DNA of 33,633 bases from Saccoglossus kowalevskii. Taxonomy: Eukaryota; Hemichordata; Enteropneusta; Harrimaniidae. Below the pieces are notes generated by a model. The model had not been told where the DNA came from and ran no database searches. It saw only the letters and a program-made list of their open reading frames with translations. Location of the stretch: assembly GCF_000003605.2 (NCBI RefSeq), contig NW_003119926.1, positions 145,614 through 179,246 of the forward strand. The letters run 5' to 3'. The position numbers and the translations under genes were made by a program. This document shows, piece by piece, positions 1-10,009 of the stretch; within the stretch, counting starts at the first letter, position 1; each line of letters opens with the position of its first letter.

Positions 1-1700
1 GCAGCAATTGTATGTGATACTTCTATCGTAATTTTATTGTAATATATACAGAGAGATTGAATGACGTCATTGCATTTTAATAACATAATAACAACTAAAA
101 TGTAAATTTAATTCTTGATTACATCATGGAAGGTACTAATGATTACACATTATGTTATCTACTTGATCGTGTAGAGAGCTGAATAATCGATAAGATGAAC
201 ACGATCGCTGATAATATTCTGGTTATATGTGAACTCGAGGCTATATGTGATGATGGAGAAAATAGGAGGATAAACGTAATTGTTGTTTTAATTTATCTAT
301 TTCCCCCCCCCCAAAAAAAAATCAACTCGCCGCGGTATACCATGGGTGTCTTGGGTGTTATGACGTATTACATTTAATTGCATTATTTGAGATTACTTTA
401 TGTAACTTTGGGGTGTAATCATCCGATTATTTAGACTGTGTTCCAGTCTGTTGCTGATGTGTTATTGCTACAGCATCGGGTGTCCATTTTGTGAACGGCG
501 AGCCGCTTGCGTCGCTGGAAATCGAAAAGACCGATTATTAAACAACACAATAGTGATATTGATATGCCAGAGGCATCTGCAATTACTTCGGAAAAAACAA
601 AGATGTCATATTTGGAAACGTTGTGTGGATGCTTCGGTGGCCACGCGAGTTTCATATGACTTTGATAAGTATCTGTCAAACTATCTGTCGTGATTGGCCA
701 ACTGTGGGTTCATATTTAGAAGCGTCATCAATATATATATATATATATATATATAAACACTCTCTACCAATATTATCTAGTGCAAGTAGTTGTTGCACTA
801 ACGATTTCTGAACGAATGTCGTGACACTTAGATGGAGAATTCTGAGCATTGCGTTTGACGCAGACAGTCACTTGACCAAAATGGCTACTATGACAATGCA
901 GAAACACATTGTAGCCACCAATGAGTAAATTGATATAAAGACGACGAAAATAACCTCAACTAAAACCAGTAATTCTGCAAATAAAGTGCATTCAGGGAAC
1001 TGACGTCACGCAAACAACGGAAAGAATCCGCTGGAAGTGGCATTGGACAGGGACTTACATCTATCCAGAATATACCACTAACTCGTCAAACTACATCAAA
1101 GATAAAAAAACATTATGGTTGATGTGTGAAGGAATAATATTTAAAGCAAGTACTATGTACAAAATAAACTCCTATGAAAAAACAAACAAACTCGTAATTG
1201 TGACTCTTATTCCGATGAATTTCATCAACTACATCTACATATTTGAGATATGGAAGGGGATGTAAACTGAATTATACATTGTTAATCCATTGCATTGTGG
1301 GATTAATCAATGTAAAAGTGAGTTCTGTCATGTTTTATGTCATGTTTAGAGTTGTTGCAATCAAATTGTTTAGATGAATTCGGCTGGCTTGCATTGAAGA
1401 TAAATCTGTCGTCAGAATTTGCAAAACAATGAATATCACACACGTGTGGGTTAATTAATATGCTGTGAAAGTATTGAATATGACAGGACATGTTTGGACA
1501 ATGATTGCAGCAGTTGTGTTAACGTTAGTCGGGAATCACGCCCCCAGTCGTGATCTGTTGACCAAAACAGGTAGACAATACGCATATGATGAAAATAATA
1601 TTTTTTTTTATTGAAATTATATCCATTCGTTATGGTAATTATATTGAGTCACCGTGCACACGAAGGGCAAAAATAAAACCGGTTGCAGCAGCACATATAT
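1..1700. other. Non-coding stretch, no gene recognised
   Basis: Only short unrelated open frames (60-80 codons) are present, with no family resemblance and no paired splice signals I could connect. It holds a C-run followed by an A-run (303-321) and an AT dinucleotide run (731-755). The rest is unremarkable AT-rich sequence. Confidence 0.6.
731..755. repeat. (AT)n microsatellite
   Basis: An uninterrupted run of about 12 AT dinucleotides. Confidence 0.9.
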
Positions 1701-1818
1701 ATGCGTCGCCGACCGAGGGCGTGATTTCAGTTCGTACCGAGCGTTCAAGCAGCAAATCTCGGCACATGACGAGTTTCGATTCCGACTTTCTATTGGGACC
1801 GACATTGATTCATACTGG

Positions 1819-1837
1819 TATGTATGTATGTATGTAT
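1819..1837. repeat. (TATG)n short microsatellite
   Basis: Between four and five copies of the tetranucleotide TATG. Confidence 0.85.
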
Positions 1838-1921
1838 AACTGCTATTCGCATCTTTCTTCTACGTTCATGTGCACTGTGACTCTGCTGATAATACACTAA
1901 ATGGATATGATTACAATTTAG

Positions 1922-1923
<2 letters not shown>

Positions 1924-2018
<95 letters not shown>
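1924..2018. repeat. (ATT)n microsatellite
   Basis: An uninterrupted run of about 31 ATT trinucleotides. Read as protein it gives a poly-isoleucine frame, which I treat as meaningless. A partly similar ~40-bp block lies on either side (near 1707 and 2055). Confidence 0.97.
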
Positions 2019-2020
<2 letters not shown>

Positions 2021-2099
2021 GCGTTTCGTCTACCATGTTTGTGTCAAATAATAGATCGCCAAATGAGGGCGTGATTTCGGCGCGGCCGAGTGGTTCCCG

Positions 2100-3247
2100 G
2101 GTGGGTCCCGACTGACGTGAACGTGACGTTATCCCTCTACAAACATGAATGACTCAAAATGTTGGCACGTGCCGTGATTCCGTAACGTGCAGCCCACATA
2201 TAATTAATTTGAAGTGATGAAGTGGATGAAGTGATAAGATGACGTAACAAGTTATGTAAATATATGATAATGAGGAAAAACATTACAATAAATAAGGCAA
2301 ACAATAAAAATACATAAATAGAGACGTCTGTAGTTATAGAAAGTGAAAGTGCGTACATCACGCGTTTTGTGAGATCTTACGTAAGACGAAATTCATTTGC
2401 CAAAGTTAGAATCTATCTATAATTTTAGTTCCCACGAGTAACCTGACTGTTTCATGCCACGTATTTAATCTTAATCCTAACTCTACTGTTAATCTGCATA
2501 TATATCTTACCTGTATTTTGTTCATGTGTCATCTGCATAAAGTTCATCTACCCTATTAAGCCATGCAAATTACACTTGCCCCCATCCTTTTGCGAGTTTA
2601 TCTACAGAAAATGTTTATCTGAAAATGGTTTGTCGTCGTCTGCATTGTCGCCTACTATAATTTGCATAGAACATGATGGGAAACACAAATTTCGCTAGTT
2701 TTTCAAAAATGAGTTAACGTATTTGAAAATAAAAATTGCAAAACTTATATCAAAATGTACCCCTGCAAGAAATTACTGAGATGGCTAAATCGCTCTATTT
2801 TTAGAAAGTTTGCTCTTTTCACGGGATACTTAGGTAAGTTGCTGAAAACGTGAAGATTGGCGCCAGTTCAGTAGCTGGATATGATTAGTCAACTTCTGTT
2901 GAGGCTGTTATGGAGTGTGTATGTCCTCCCCATACAAAAATGTAGGAACTTTATCGATGTTAATAACCCAACTAAATACGATAAAATAATACAATTTACT
3001 ATAAGATGCAACTGCGCAATATTCAAATATTACGGGTCACGGGAAATCTCGCGAGATATTGCAACTAAGTGATTTAACTTCAGGGAGTAAACAAAACAGC
3101 GGGAACGGCCATAATATAATAGAACATTTTTTTAAGAACTCATTACAATTCACAATTTTGACTAGTTTTTAGTATGTACCTGTGTATTTTGGAGAGTGAC
3201 GAAGCATTAACAAATTATGCGTTATAGTTATATCGAGTCACTAGTAC
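2100..3247. other. Non-coding stretch, nothing recognised
   Basis: AT-rich sequence without a supported exon, repeat or RNA gene. The short open frames at 2137-2361 (minus) and 2881-3072 (plus) match no family I know. Confidence 0.55.
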
Positions 3248-3251
3248 TTAA

Positions 3252-3407
3252 AGCGGGGGAGTCGTCACCTGCGCATGCGTCAGTTGGCCATAGCGTGTCA
3301 TTGTTTACAAACAAACGTCTACCCATGAGCCTTTGCTTTTTTAGCGTGTGTTGTTATCGTCGCTTGGGACTCAATTACCGCGCGTGCGCAGTGACGACCC
3401 TCCCGCT
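3252..3407. mobile_element. MITE with TTAA target-site duplication
   Basis: A 156-bp element with terminal inverted repeats of about 28 bp. The left end begins AGCGGGGGAGTCGTCAC. The reverse complement of the right end begins AGCGGGAGGGTCGTCAC. After one single-base gap both continue TGCGCAYGCG. The element is flanked on both sides by TTAA (3248-3251 and 3408-3411), the duplication made by piggyBac-type transposases. There is no coding capacity, so it would be a non-autonomous element. The terminal bases are not the usual piggyBac CCY, so the superfamily is inferred from the TTAA only. Confidence 0.75.
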
Positions 3408-3739
3408 TTAATCCCCTGCTCACACGTTGGCTGATTTGCCGTTATAACCATTCCAGAGTAAACCCACTGTGTTTATATTAGATGATATTGACGTGCCTGA
3501 TCTCCTATAAATCAAGTAACAAGAACCTATTCTAAGTCCACTTTTGACAATTTCTACTTAGTAGGGGCTCATTGTTATAAGCTGACAAATAGTGTTGATG
3601 TGAATCAGTGTGGTACGTCACCAGTTGACCAGAATAAACTTGGCCCCAATGGAATATGGAATAATTGACAGGAGTAATTTATTGGTAGGAGTGCTGCACG
3701 TGCACGTATTGGGAGAAAAAATAGAGTTGAAGCAGGGAT

Positions 3740-4803
3740 TGATAAAACCTATTCATAAAAAATGACGCCAAAGACCTAAATAAACATAGAGGCATATCAA
3801 AATTATAAACCAAAATCATTGAATTGAAACTTAAGAAATTCATTGAGGACAACGATATAATTAGAGAAATCACAGGTGGGTTTAGACAAGACAGAAAATA
3901 TGAAGATATTAATATGCTAAAGGGAAACGATGCTCTACGAAAAGCAATATATCAACATATGCTGCCTTTCTTAATTTCTCAGAAGTTTTCGATTGTGTGT
4001 GGGTGATGGTAAGGTGATTTGTGGAACGTAATTGATGGTATGTACGAAATTGTACGTACTAAGGTTAATTTTAATGAAATTGAAACAGAATATATTGAAA
4101 TGACTGAATGGGTTAAGCAGAGATGTGTCCTGATTTCATTACTTATAGATTCTCAGTTGATGAGTTTGCAAAAATGTAATGTATTCAAAATTAGATGTTA
4201 TGTAAACAAAATAATTCCAATACTGTTACGAGGAGATGATGTAGCATTGATTGACAAACTTATTGACTTGCAAAGCATACATGCTTGGCATCGGGTAAAT
4301 TAAAATATAAAGATTGAAACTAACTCATACAATTACTTAGGTGTAACTACTACACGATTCTTAAAAGACAGTGAATACTTTAAGAAATGAAAATCGTGGC
4401 ATATACCAGATTGAGAATTAACCAACATAACAGTTTTAACCGCTTTGAATTAAAAACACAACACAAGTGGAGAGTTTGTTAATAACCCCTTGACCATTTT
4501 GGCTCCTTTCTCCTTTCTCAAATTGTGGGTTAACTACGCTGGGAATGGGGAGTGTATCAGTTGTATAGAACAACTGAAGAAGTTATATCATTTTCTCTTC
4601 ACTTGTAAAGTTTTTATCAGCATCAGAAGAACATTTTACTTAAATTTACAAAACATTTTTACCAAATTTACTAATGAGAAATCTGGTGCAATGATTTTTA
4701 GATTTCTCATTATATTTAATCATACATTATGTATATTGAACACTATTGGGAGAGAAACATCTATGGTTATCAGGAAATTTATTAAGACACTTTGCGCCTA
4801 AAG
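3740..4803 (+). pseudogene. Decayed LINE reverse-transcriptase remnant
   Basis: The sequence reads, with several frame changes and stops, as pieces of a non-LTR retrotransposon reverse transcriptase in the right order. First comes GLIKPIHKK and then KHRGISKL, like the common KP.HK...NYRGISLL segment. LKKFIEDNDIIREITGGFR follows (3824-3890). Next is AAFLNFSEVFDCVW, matching the A-motif AF.DF.KAFD.VW, with the catalytic Asp position recognisable near 3990. Then WVKQRCVLISLL is a degraded VRQG..LSP.LF, RGDDVALI is the [YF]ADD motif region, and SYNYLGV follows near 4330. A C-terminal segment (4490-4800) resembles the tail of such proteins, with a Cys/His cluster. It is old and non-functional. The clade is not determined. 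Confidence 0.7.
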
Positions 4804-5563
4804 GAAGGAATTCAAGGGGAGCTTAATGTTCAAGTAATGTTTTTGTTATTGTTTATGTTTATGTTTGTCACAAAGACCTTTATGACATACATGTTGTGTT
4901 AAATTTAGTGTCTGGGGGAGGGTGTACTATATTATAATACAGCACGAGGTGAGACTATTTCACAGCCTAGCTAGCAGATTTCGACACACGTCGTGATTCT
5001 ACTACATTCACTAGAGACGCGTGCCACACACGTGCCGGGTAGAATTATACAAAATGTATACGAACAAACAGACGTGCCACACAGGTTTAAGCCTTGCATT
5101 AACCTCTGCCACCTGTTACAGCAAGTCTCAGAAGTATCGGAAGAGCAAATTTGCAAACTCGTTAGCGTATTCACTACTGCTTGGGCTTTCGAATCCCGCT
5201 GGCGCCGACTTGTCGTCTCGCCCACACTATATTACAGTAGGGGACATATAACGATTGTATGTATTAGAATATAAATAAACGATTTTGTATACAAAGGATT
5301 GAAGATTTAACATGGTTACATCGAAGAATAACTAAATTATAACGATTTGCTGGAATTAAAGTTACATGGCGATGTCGGTCTCAAATACCCTGGGGGAAGT
5401 GTTCAATGTTGTTTGCATCTTGAGAAGTTCGTGTGATTTTACACGCAATAATGACGAATGTGTTCGAATTTTATTAGCGTTTGTCTTAATGTTACCCTGA
5501 CGGTTCGTTTAGCTCTGAAAGTTTGTTATTTTCCCATGTTTTGTAGGAAGTGAAAAACCCGCT
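4804..5563. other. Non-coding stretch, nothing firm
   Basis: Overlapping open frames on both strands at 4971-5274 match no known family and overlap each other in antisense, so neither is called. There is a GTTTATGTTTATG-like short repeat near 4850. Confidence 0.5.
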
Positions 5564-5726
5564 CAGAGGCGGCGGCACAACATTTTGCATGAGGGGCGAT
5601 ATCTGAAATGCTTTTTCCTGCATTTTGAGGGGCAAATTTTGCTGACGCAAAGGGTTTCAGCTTGACGCCCCAACATTTTTTCGGGTGGGGGCCGCATCTT
5701 TGCCCCCCCCGGTGCCACCGCCACTG
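5564..5726. mobile_element. hAT-like MITE candidate
   Basis: A 163-bp segment whose left end reads CAGAGGCGGCGGCAC. The reverse complement of its right end reads CAGTGGCGGTGGCAC, a 15-bp terminal inverted repeat with two mismatches. The CAG.GGCGG start is typical of hAT-superfamily termini. An 8-bp target duplication would be expected. The flanks (5556-5563 and 5727-5734) do not match, so either it has decayed or the call is wrong. The interior is GC-rich with a run of eight C. There is no coding capacity. Confidence 0.5.
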
Positions 5727-6174
5727 CCGTTTCTCAACTCGTCTCGTTGTTTAGTTTCAAGCCGTCCATATAGTTAACATCGGTGAATTAATAGCATTAC
5801 CTTATTATTATTGAATGTGGTTCTGACCAGGGAAACTTGAAGGCGTGGGAAAGGATTATATGTATATATTAACTCTTCCGGAGTGGACAGCGAGATTCGA
5901 ATGCCAACTGTTTAGTTAAAACCCATGCAGGGTTCAATTCAATTCGCTAGCGAGTTTGCAAATAGGCTGCCTCAATACTTCTAAGAATCGCATCCAAAAG
6001 ATAACATTGTCAATTTCATACCACAGGATTGAGGGCGTTGTTTTACATTTCAATATATTCCTTTTTTTATTTGAGATTTCAAAAACATATCGACAGTTAA
6101 CATCTGTGTTACATTTATATATTAAATTTGCATATTTCAAATTATATTTCTTTAATGGAATCTAATGTTATTTT

Positions 6175-7450
6175 GTAAAAATTGTATATAAACTATAATA
6201 TAGGACGATTATTTACGCAGAGTTTGTCTTTGTTTTTTGGACAAAATTGAAAAAAAATACTAATCTTTTTCGCCTAATCAACCAACTACAGCGACTTTCA
6301 CAACACAGAAAATAAACATACCAAATGTAATTGAAGTTTGCTCAGTATATTGCATGACTAGCACGATAATTGAAGTTTCCATTTCCATTATCAAACCTCA
6401 TATCAAAAAAGAGACACCCCTGAAATGAGGGCGCTCTACATTAAATGTTACTACTTTCATGACTCAAATTGTTCGACTTTGCCAACCTATGTTTAAACGT
6501 GCCAGCAAACCTCTGCTACTTTGCAACTAATTTTTTAACTTTCCATCGAAACTTTTTTGACTTCCCAGCTAACTTTAGCAACTTTGCAAACATTATATTG
6601 TGTTAACATCGCGGCTAATCTAAAGCAATTTAGATGTTTTAGGACTAGGAATAGTCTTCAGTCAAGGTTGACAAATGTCTCAAATGAAGGTCACGTGATA
6701 GTAAAATTTCATGCACAATTGAATTGTTACCATTGACTTCTCAGCTAAATTCAACTACTTTGTAAACTACTTTTGCCTCAACTTTTTCGAATTCTCGGCT
6801 AATTACTATACTTTTGTAACACATTTCCGACTTTTCAGCAGATTTGGCAACGTTAAAACACATTTATCGACTTTCCCCAGCTTTTTGACATCCCAGCTAA
6901 CATTTTTGTGACTCTACGACATTGCCAATCAACACTTACGTCTTTTCAACCAACATCTAAAGCAATTTTTAGAGCATCTAATTTTCATAAAATAAATATC
7001 AAATTTATTTGAAATTCGTTCGTTTTATTGCTTGACTAATATAATAATCGAAATTATTAACTCCAATATCAAACTAAGTGCTAACCCAGGCTCGTACAAA
7101 CAATCTAGAGACGAGAGCGCGCCACATTTGCCCGAAATACTTGAACAGCGATTTTCAAATCACTCGGTTCTTTCACAATTCCACCCATAGTAAGCTTTGG
7201 TAATGTTTTTTGTCAGATTTCAAGAGCACAAGAAGTATTGCATGAGAAACAACGAACTGTCTATGTTGTCTTAACACAATTTGTGTATTGTCAACTGCAT
7301 TCTTTTCAATGAAAATATTGTTATTATTGTAAAATAAAATTTAAAAAATAAAAATATATTATTATCTATAATACACGACGATTATTTATGCCGGATTTGC
7401 CATTATTTCAATAGTTTTCGGAGATGTGCATGAGTTATACGGTTTGTCAG
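6175..7450. repeat. Composite degenerate repeat block
   Basis: Several sub-blocks recur within it. Sequence at 6200-6245, with GACGATTATTTACGC, returns at about 7373-7420 as GACGATTATTTATGC. Sequence at 6325-6440 returns diverged at about 7005-7125 with the same run of landmarks: TTGCATGACTA/TTGCTTGACTA, ATAATTGAAGTT, TATCAAACC. Between them (6470-6960) lies the same ACTTTGCA/ACTTTCCA-type degenerate tandem sequence that dominates 19.3-25.7 kb. A block at 7230-7330 with AACGAACTGTCTATGTTGTC recurs at 22052-22130. This is a dispersed non-coding family of unknown class. Confidence 0.55.
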
Positions 7451-9009
7451 CAATTTTGTCTACGATACATGTATGTTGAACACACGTGCCTCTAGATTCA
7501 TCATCCCGGTAGATTGATTCTTATGTGTGGCCCATTTCAAAGTTAACTTACACATGTCCACAGCGAGTTGCTGACGGTGTCTGACTTGTCTAAGGCACAA
7601 CGCCGCACAGGACACACAGGACACACAAGACCACATATATAGGCCACCAGATTTGAACTACCCAGCACTGCGCCAACATTTTGTAAACATGGGTAAAACT
7701 GACATATTTCTAAAGTAACTATTAGTCTTTGGTCTTTGTTCACTAACTTACAATCATCGGGATTTGTTCTATGTAGATAAATATTCATTTAATAAATAAA
7801 GATTCATGTAACACATTAATCTAACATTAAATGTTAAGATATAAGGAATGTACGATAAATTGAACGCCAGTACGAGATGTTTTGATGAAAACACCACGTT
7901 AGTTACCGAGTCGTTACTGTGAGTAATGAGAACAATTTAGGAGATTAATTTGATTAACTATTTCTTCAGTCAACAAGGAAACGTGTGTCAAAAATGGGCC
8001 TCACCATATGCAAATGTCATGCACAAATAGAATATTAGCGTTGGGAATAGATTGAACTGTCGTATACGATAAACTAAACTATTGCATTGTATTGCATGGA
8101 AACATGTAACCTGCTGTTTTATTGCTAACGATGAACAAACGAATAAAACTATTAGTGGGTTATAATTGGTAATATTTAGTTATTTACTCAACTATCTAAT
8201 CCACGTCAACTTTTTAAAATCTAATTTTCGATCTTGTGTAGCTCTAGACATCTTTATTTAATCGTCCTTCAAAAATATTAACAATGCTTTACCTAGTAAT
8301 ATAAACAAATCAAAAGAAACATTTTACAAATACATTCAAAAGCAATATGTCACTGATATGTGACATTGACACAGTTGAAATGAAGATTCTGAAATGTAGA
8401 ATTTCATTTCAATGGATGACCGAATAAACAACAAGAGCAGTCAAGAATGACTGACTTACAGCAAATCCATGCGTATTAGTGTTACCCCCTTCCTAATTTA
8501 ATATGTAATTCTCTTATATCATTCCTCGCATGATTTGGATAAAATGTATTGTTGCGTGTCGCAATGACATGGACACATCAGCGCTTTGTATTTAAATTCA
8601 GCTTCCAGGGCTCTTGACGGATAATATTATAATTCAGCGTAATGAACAGTATCAATATATGAGATTTTGAAGAAACAAATTTAATTTGTCACAGAGAAAT
8701 GTTTATATAGCATAAAATACTAAGAACAAACGAACGAACAAATAAACAGTATCTGTTCAGTTCGGTCAATGTGCACTAATCGTTATCATGGCGGTCTAAT
8801 TAAATGCAGACTTGAATTATCATTTTATCCGAGATATTTTACACTCCATGAATATATTAACCATAGTATTACTTTGCCACTGTACGTACTATATGCTTGT
8901 GTAAATATCCCTAATTTGGGAGTTGCTATGGCAACGAACTCTGGTGTGCCCGGCGGTATGTATTGACAAGAAATGTATGCTAGGTTCGTGTTGCAGTCTG
9001 AAACGCTGC
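7451..9009. other. Non-coding stretch upstream of the TPM gene
   Basis: No exon is recognised. It contains two adjacent hairpin-forming inverted repeats (8347-8412, listed separately). The short open frames at 7543-7788 (minus) and 8769-8966 (plus) have no recognisable homology. Confidence 0.5.
8347..8412. repeat. Two adjacent hairpin inverted repeats
   Basis: The first hairpin has arms ATGTCAC (8347-8353) and GTGACAT (8360-8366), perfectly complementary around a 6-nt loop. The second has arms at 8375-8390 and 8398-8412, about 15 paired bases with one bulged G, around the 7-nt loop GAAATGT. It is too short to call a microRNA precursor. Confidence 0.7.
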
Positions 9010-9017
9010 TATAAAAT
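9010..9017 (+). promoter_or_regulatory. TATA box, likely promoter of the TPM/MOLO1-like gene
   Basis: TATAAAAT followed by AGGGG is a strong TATA match. About 25 nt downstream lies TTCATCA (9034-9040), a fair initiator. This is followed within 75 nt by a consensus splice donor. Spacing and order are those of a TATA/Inr core promoter. The link to the gene at 9.7 kb is inferred from position and strand. Confidence 0.5.
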
Positions 9018-9036
9018 AGGGGTATGCAAGTTATTC

Positions 9037-9109
9037 ATCAACGGCCAAATTAACGACATGTCTTGCGGGCATATTTAGTTCATCGTCATACTACGTGTAG
9101 TCATGCGAG
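9037..9109 (+). other. Putative 5' leader exon of the TPM gene
   Basis: It runs from the inferred initiator to a consensus donor, GCGAG|GTAAGA. It contains a seven-codon upstream ORF (9058-9078). A second ATG (9103) is cut by the donor after seven bases. The coding exon at 9736 is preceded in frame by a stop, so this exon would be mostly untranslated, with a plausible acceptor at ATTATTCAG (9691-9700). Alternatively it belongs to another transcript. Confidence 0.4.
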
Positions 9110-9735
9110 GTAAGAATCAGCCTGGTTTCTTTTAAATACTAATTTATCTGGCGAATATAACTGAACGAAGTGTAGTAATTATTCAACTAAGAAAATTCAT
9201 GACAGAACAACACAAAATAATGAATTTGCTAAACTGGCATTGTCTCATCGGTGCGTTGTATGTTATTGTTGTGCTGAGAGGGCTCACACTGCTCAATATA
9301 AATCTAACACGGATACGTGCAATAATTAATATGTCGTAGTCATCCCGATATTGTGAAAATTCCATGGGCATTCATGCATTTTAGGATAATTGGAAATTAT
9401 TAAATTTCAACCAATCGATACTAAATAATGGATTTTTTCCAATTCATATTTTACAAATTACATTTCACTTTCCAGCACCTTGTTTCTATGGCAACTAACC
9501 ACCACGATGAAGTTGAATAATTGAGATAACTGAGGGAAAAGAGGTGTGACTGTCCACCATTAGCCAACCGTCACGGCAATTGCAACTGCTGATCGTAGAG
9601 ATGTGAGCTTTATCTGTATGCAGAGCAGTGTGCCGGTTACCATGAGGACGTCGTGTGATGCCTGAGCGACAAACGCCTCTTGGGATTTCCCATTATTCAG
9701 AGGTTTATACGGCCTGCACCACAACAGCCTAGTCT

Positions 9736-10009
9736 ATGTTCATTGTGCCATGGACCTTTCGATGGAATAACAATATGACACGGTATCAAAACCGTACGTC
9801 GAATCGTTTATTACGTGTAATGGAATTAATCAACTATGCAATATACACTCTAACGTGGTGCAGTCTGTATCGTACAGCGGAGAGCAATCCAATGGCATGG
9901 ACAAAGATATCATTCCCTAATCCACAGGTCGATTTAAAAGCTTGTGGGCGTCACCATGGTAACTCATCTTGGTTGTGTGATCCCGGTAACGTCTTGACAG
10001 AATCTCAAG
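9736..10009 (+). CDS. TPM gene, first coding exon
   Basis: Encodes residues 1-91 plus one base, ending TCTCAAG|GTAATA (phase 1). It carries the family hallmark PNP..D...CGR followed by SWLCDP. An in-frame TAG at 9730-9732 lies directly upstream, so translation starts inside this exon (9736, 9775 or 9820) unless a splice acceptor lies further in. One phase-compatible but weak site is CGTACAG at 9871-9877. Confidence 0.8.

Noticed and set aside
1870-2115. 81-codon frame with about 31 consecutive isoleucines
   Set aside because: Translation of the ATT microsatellite.
4971-5274. Overlapping frames on both strands, 84-93 codons, plus TTCGAATCCC resembling a tRNA T-arm near 5190
   Set aside because: No family match for either frame. 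The T-arm-like motif lacks a proper stem and the rest of a tRNA cloverleaf.
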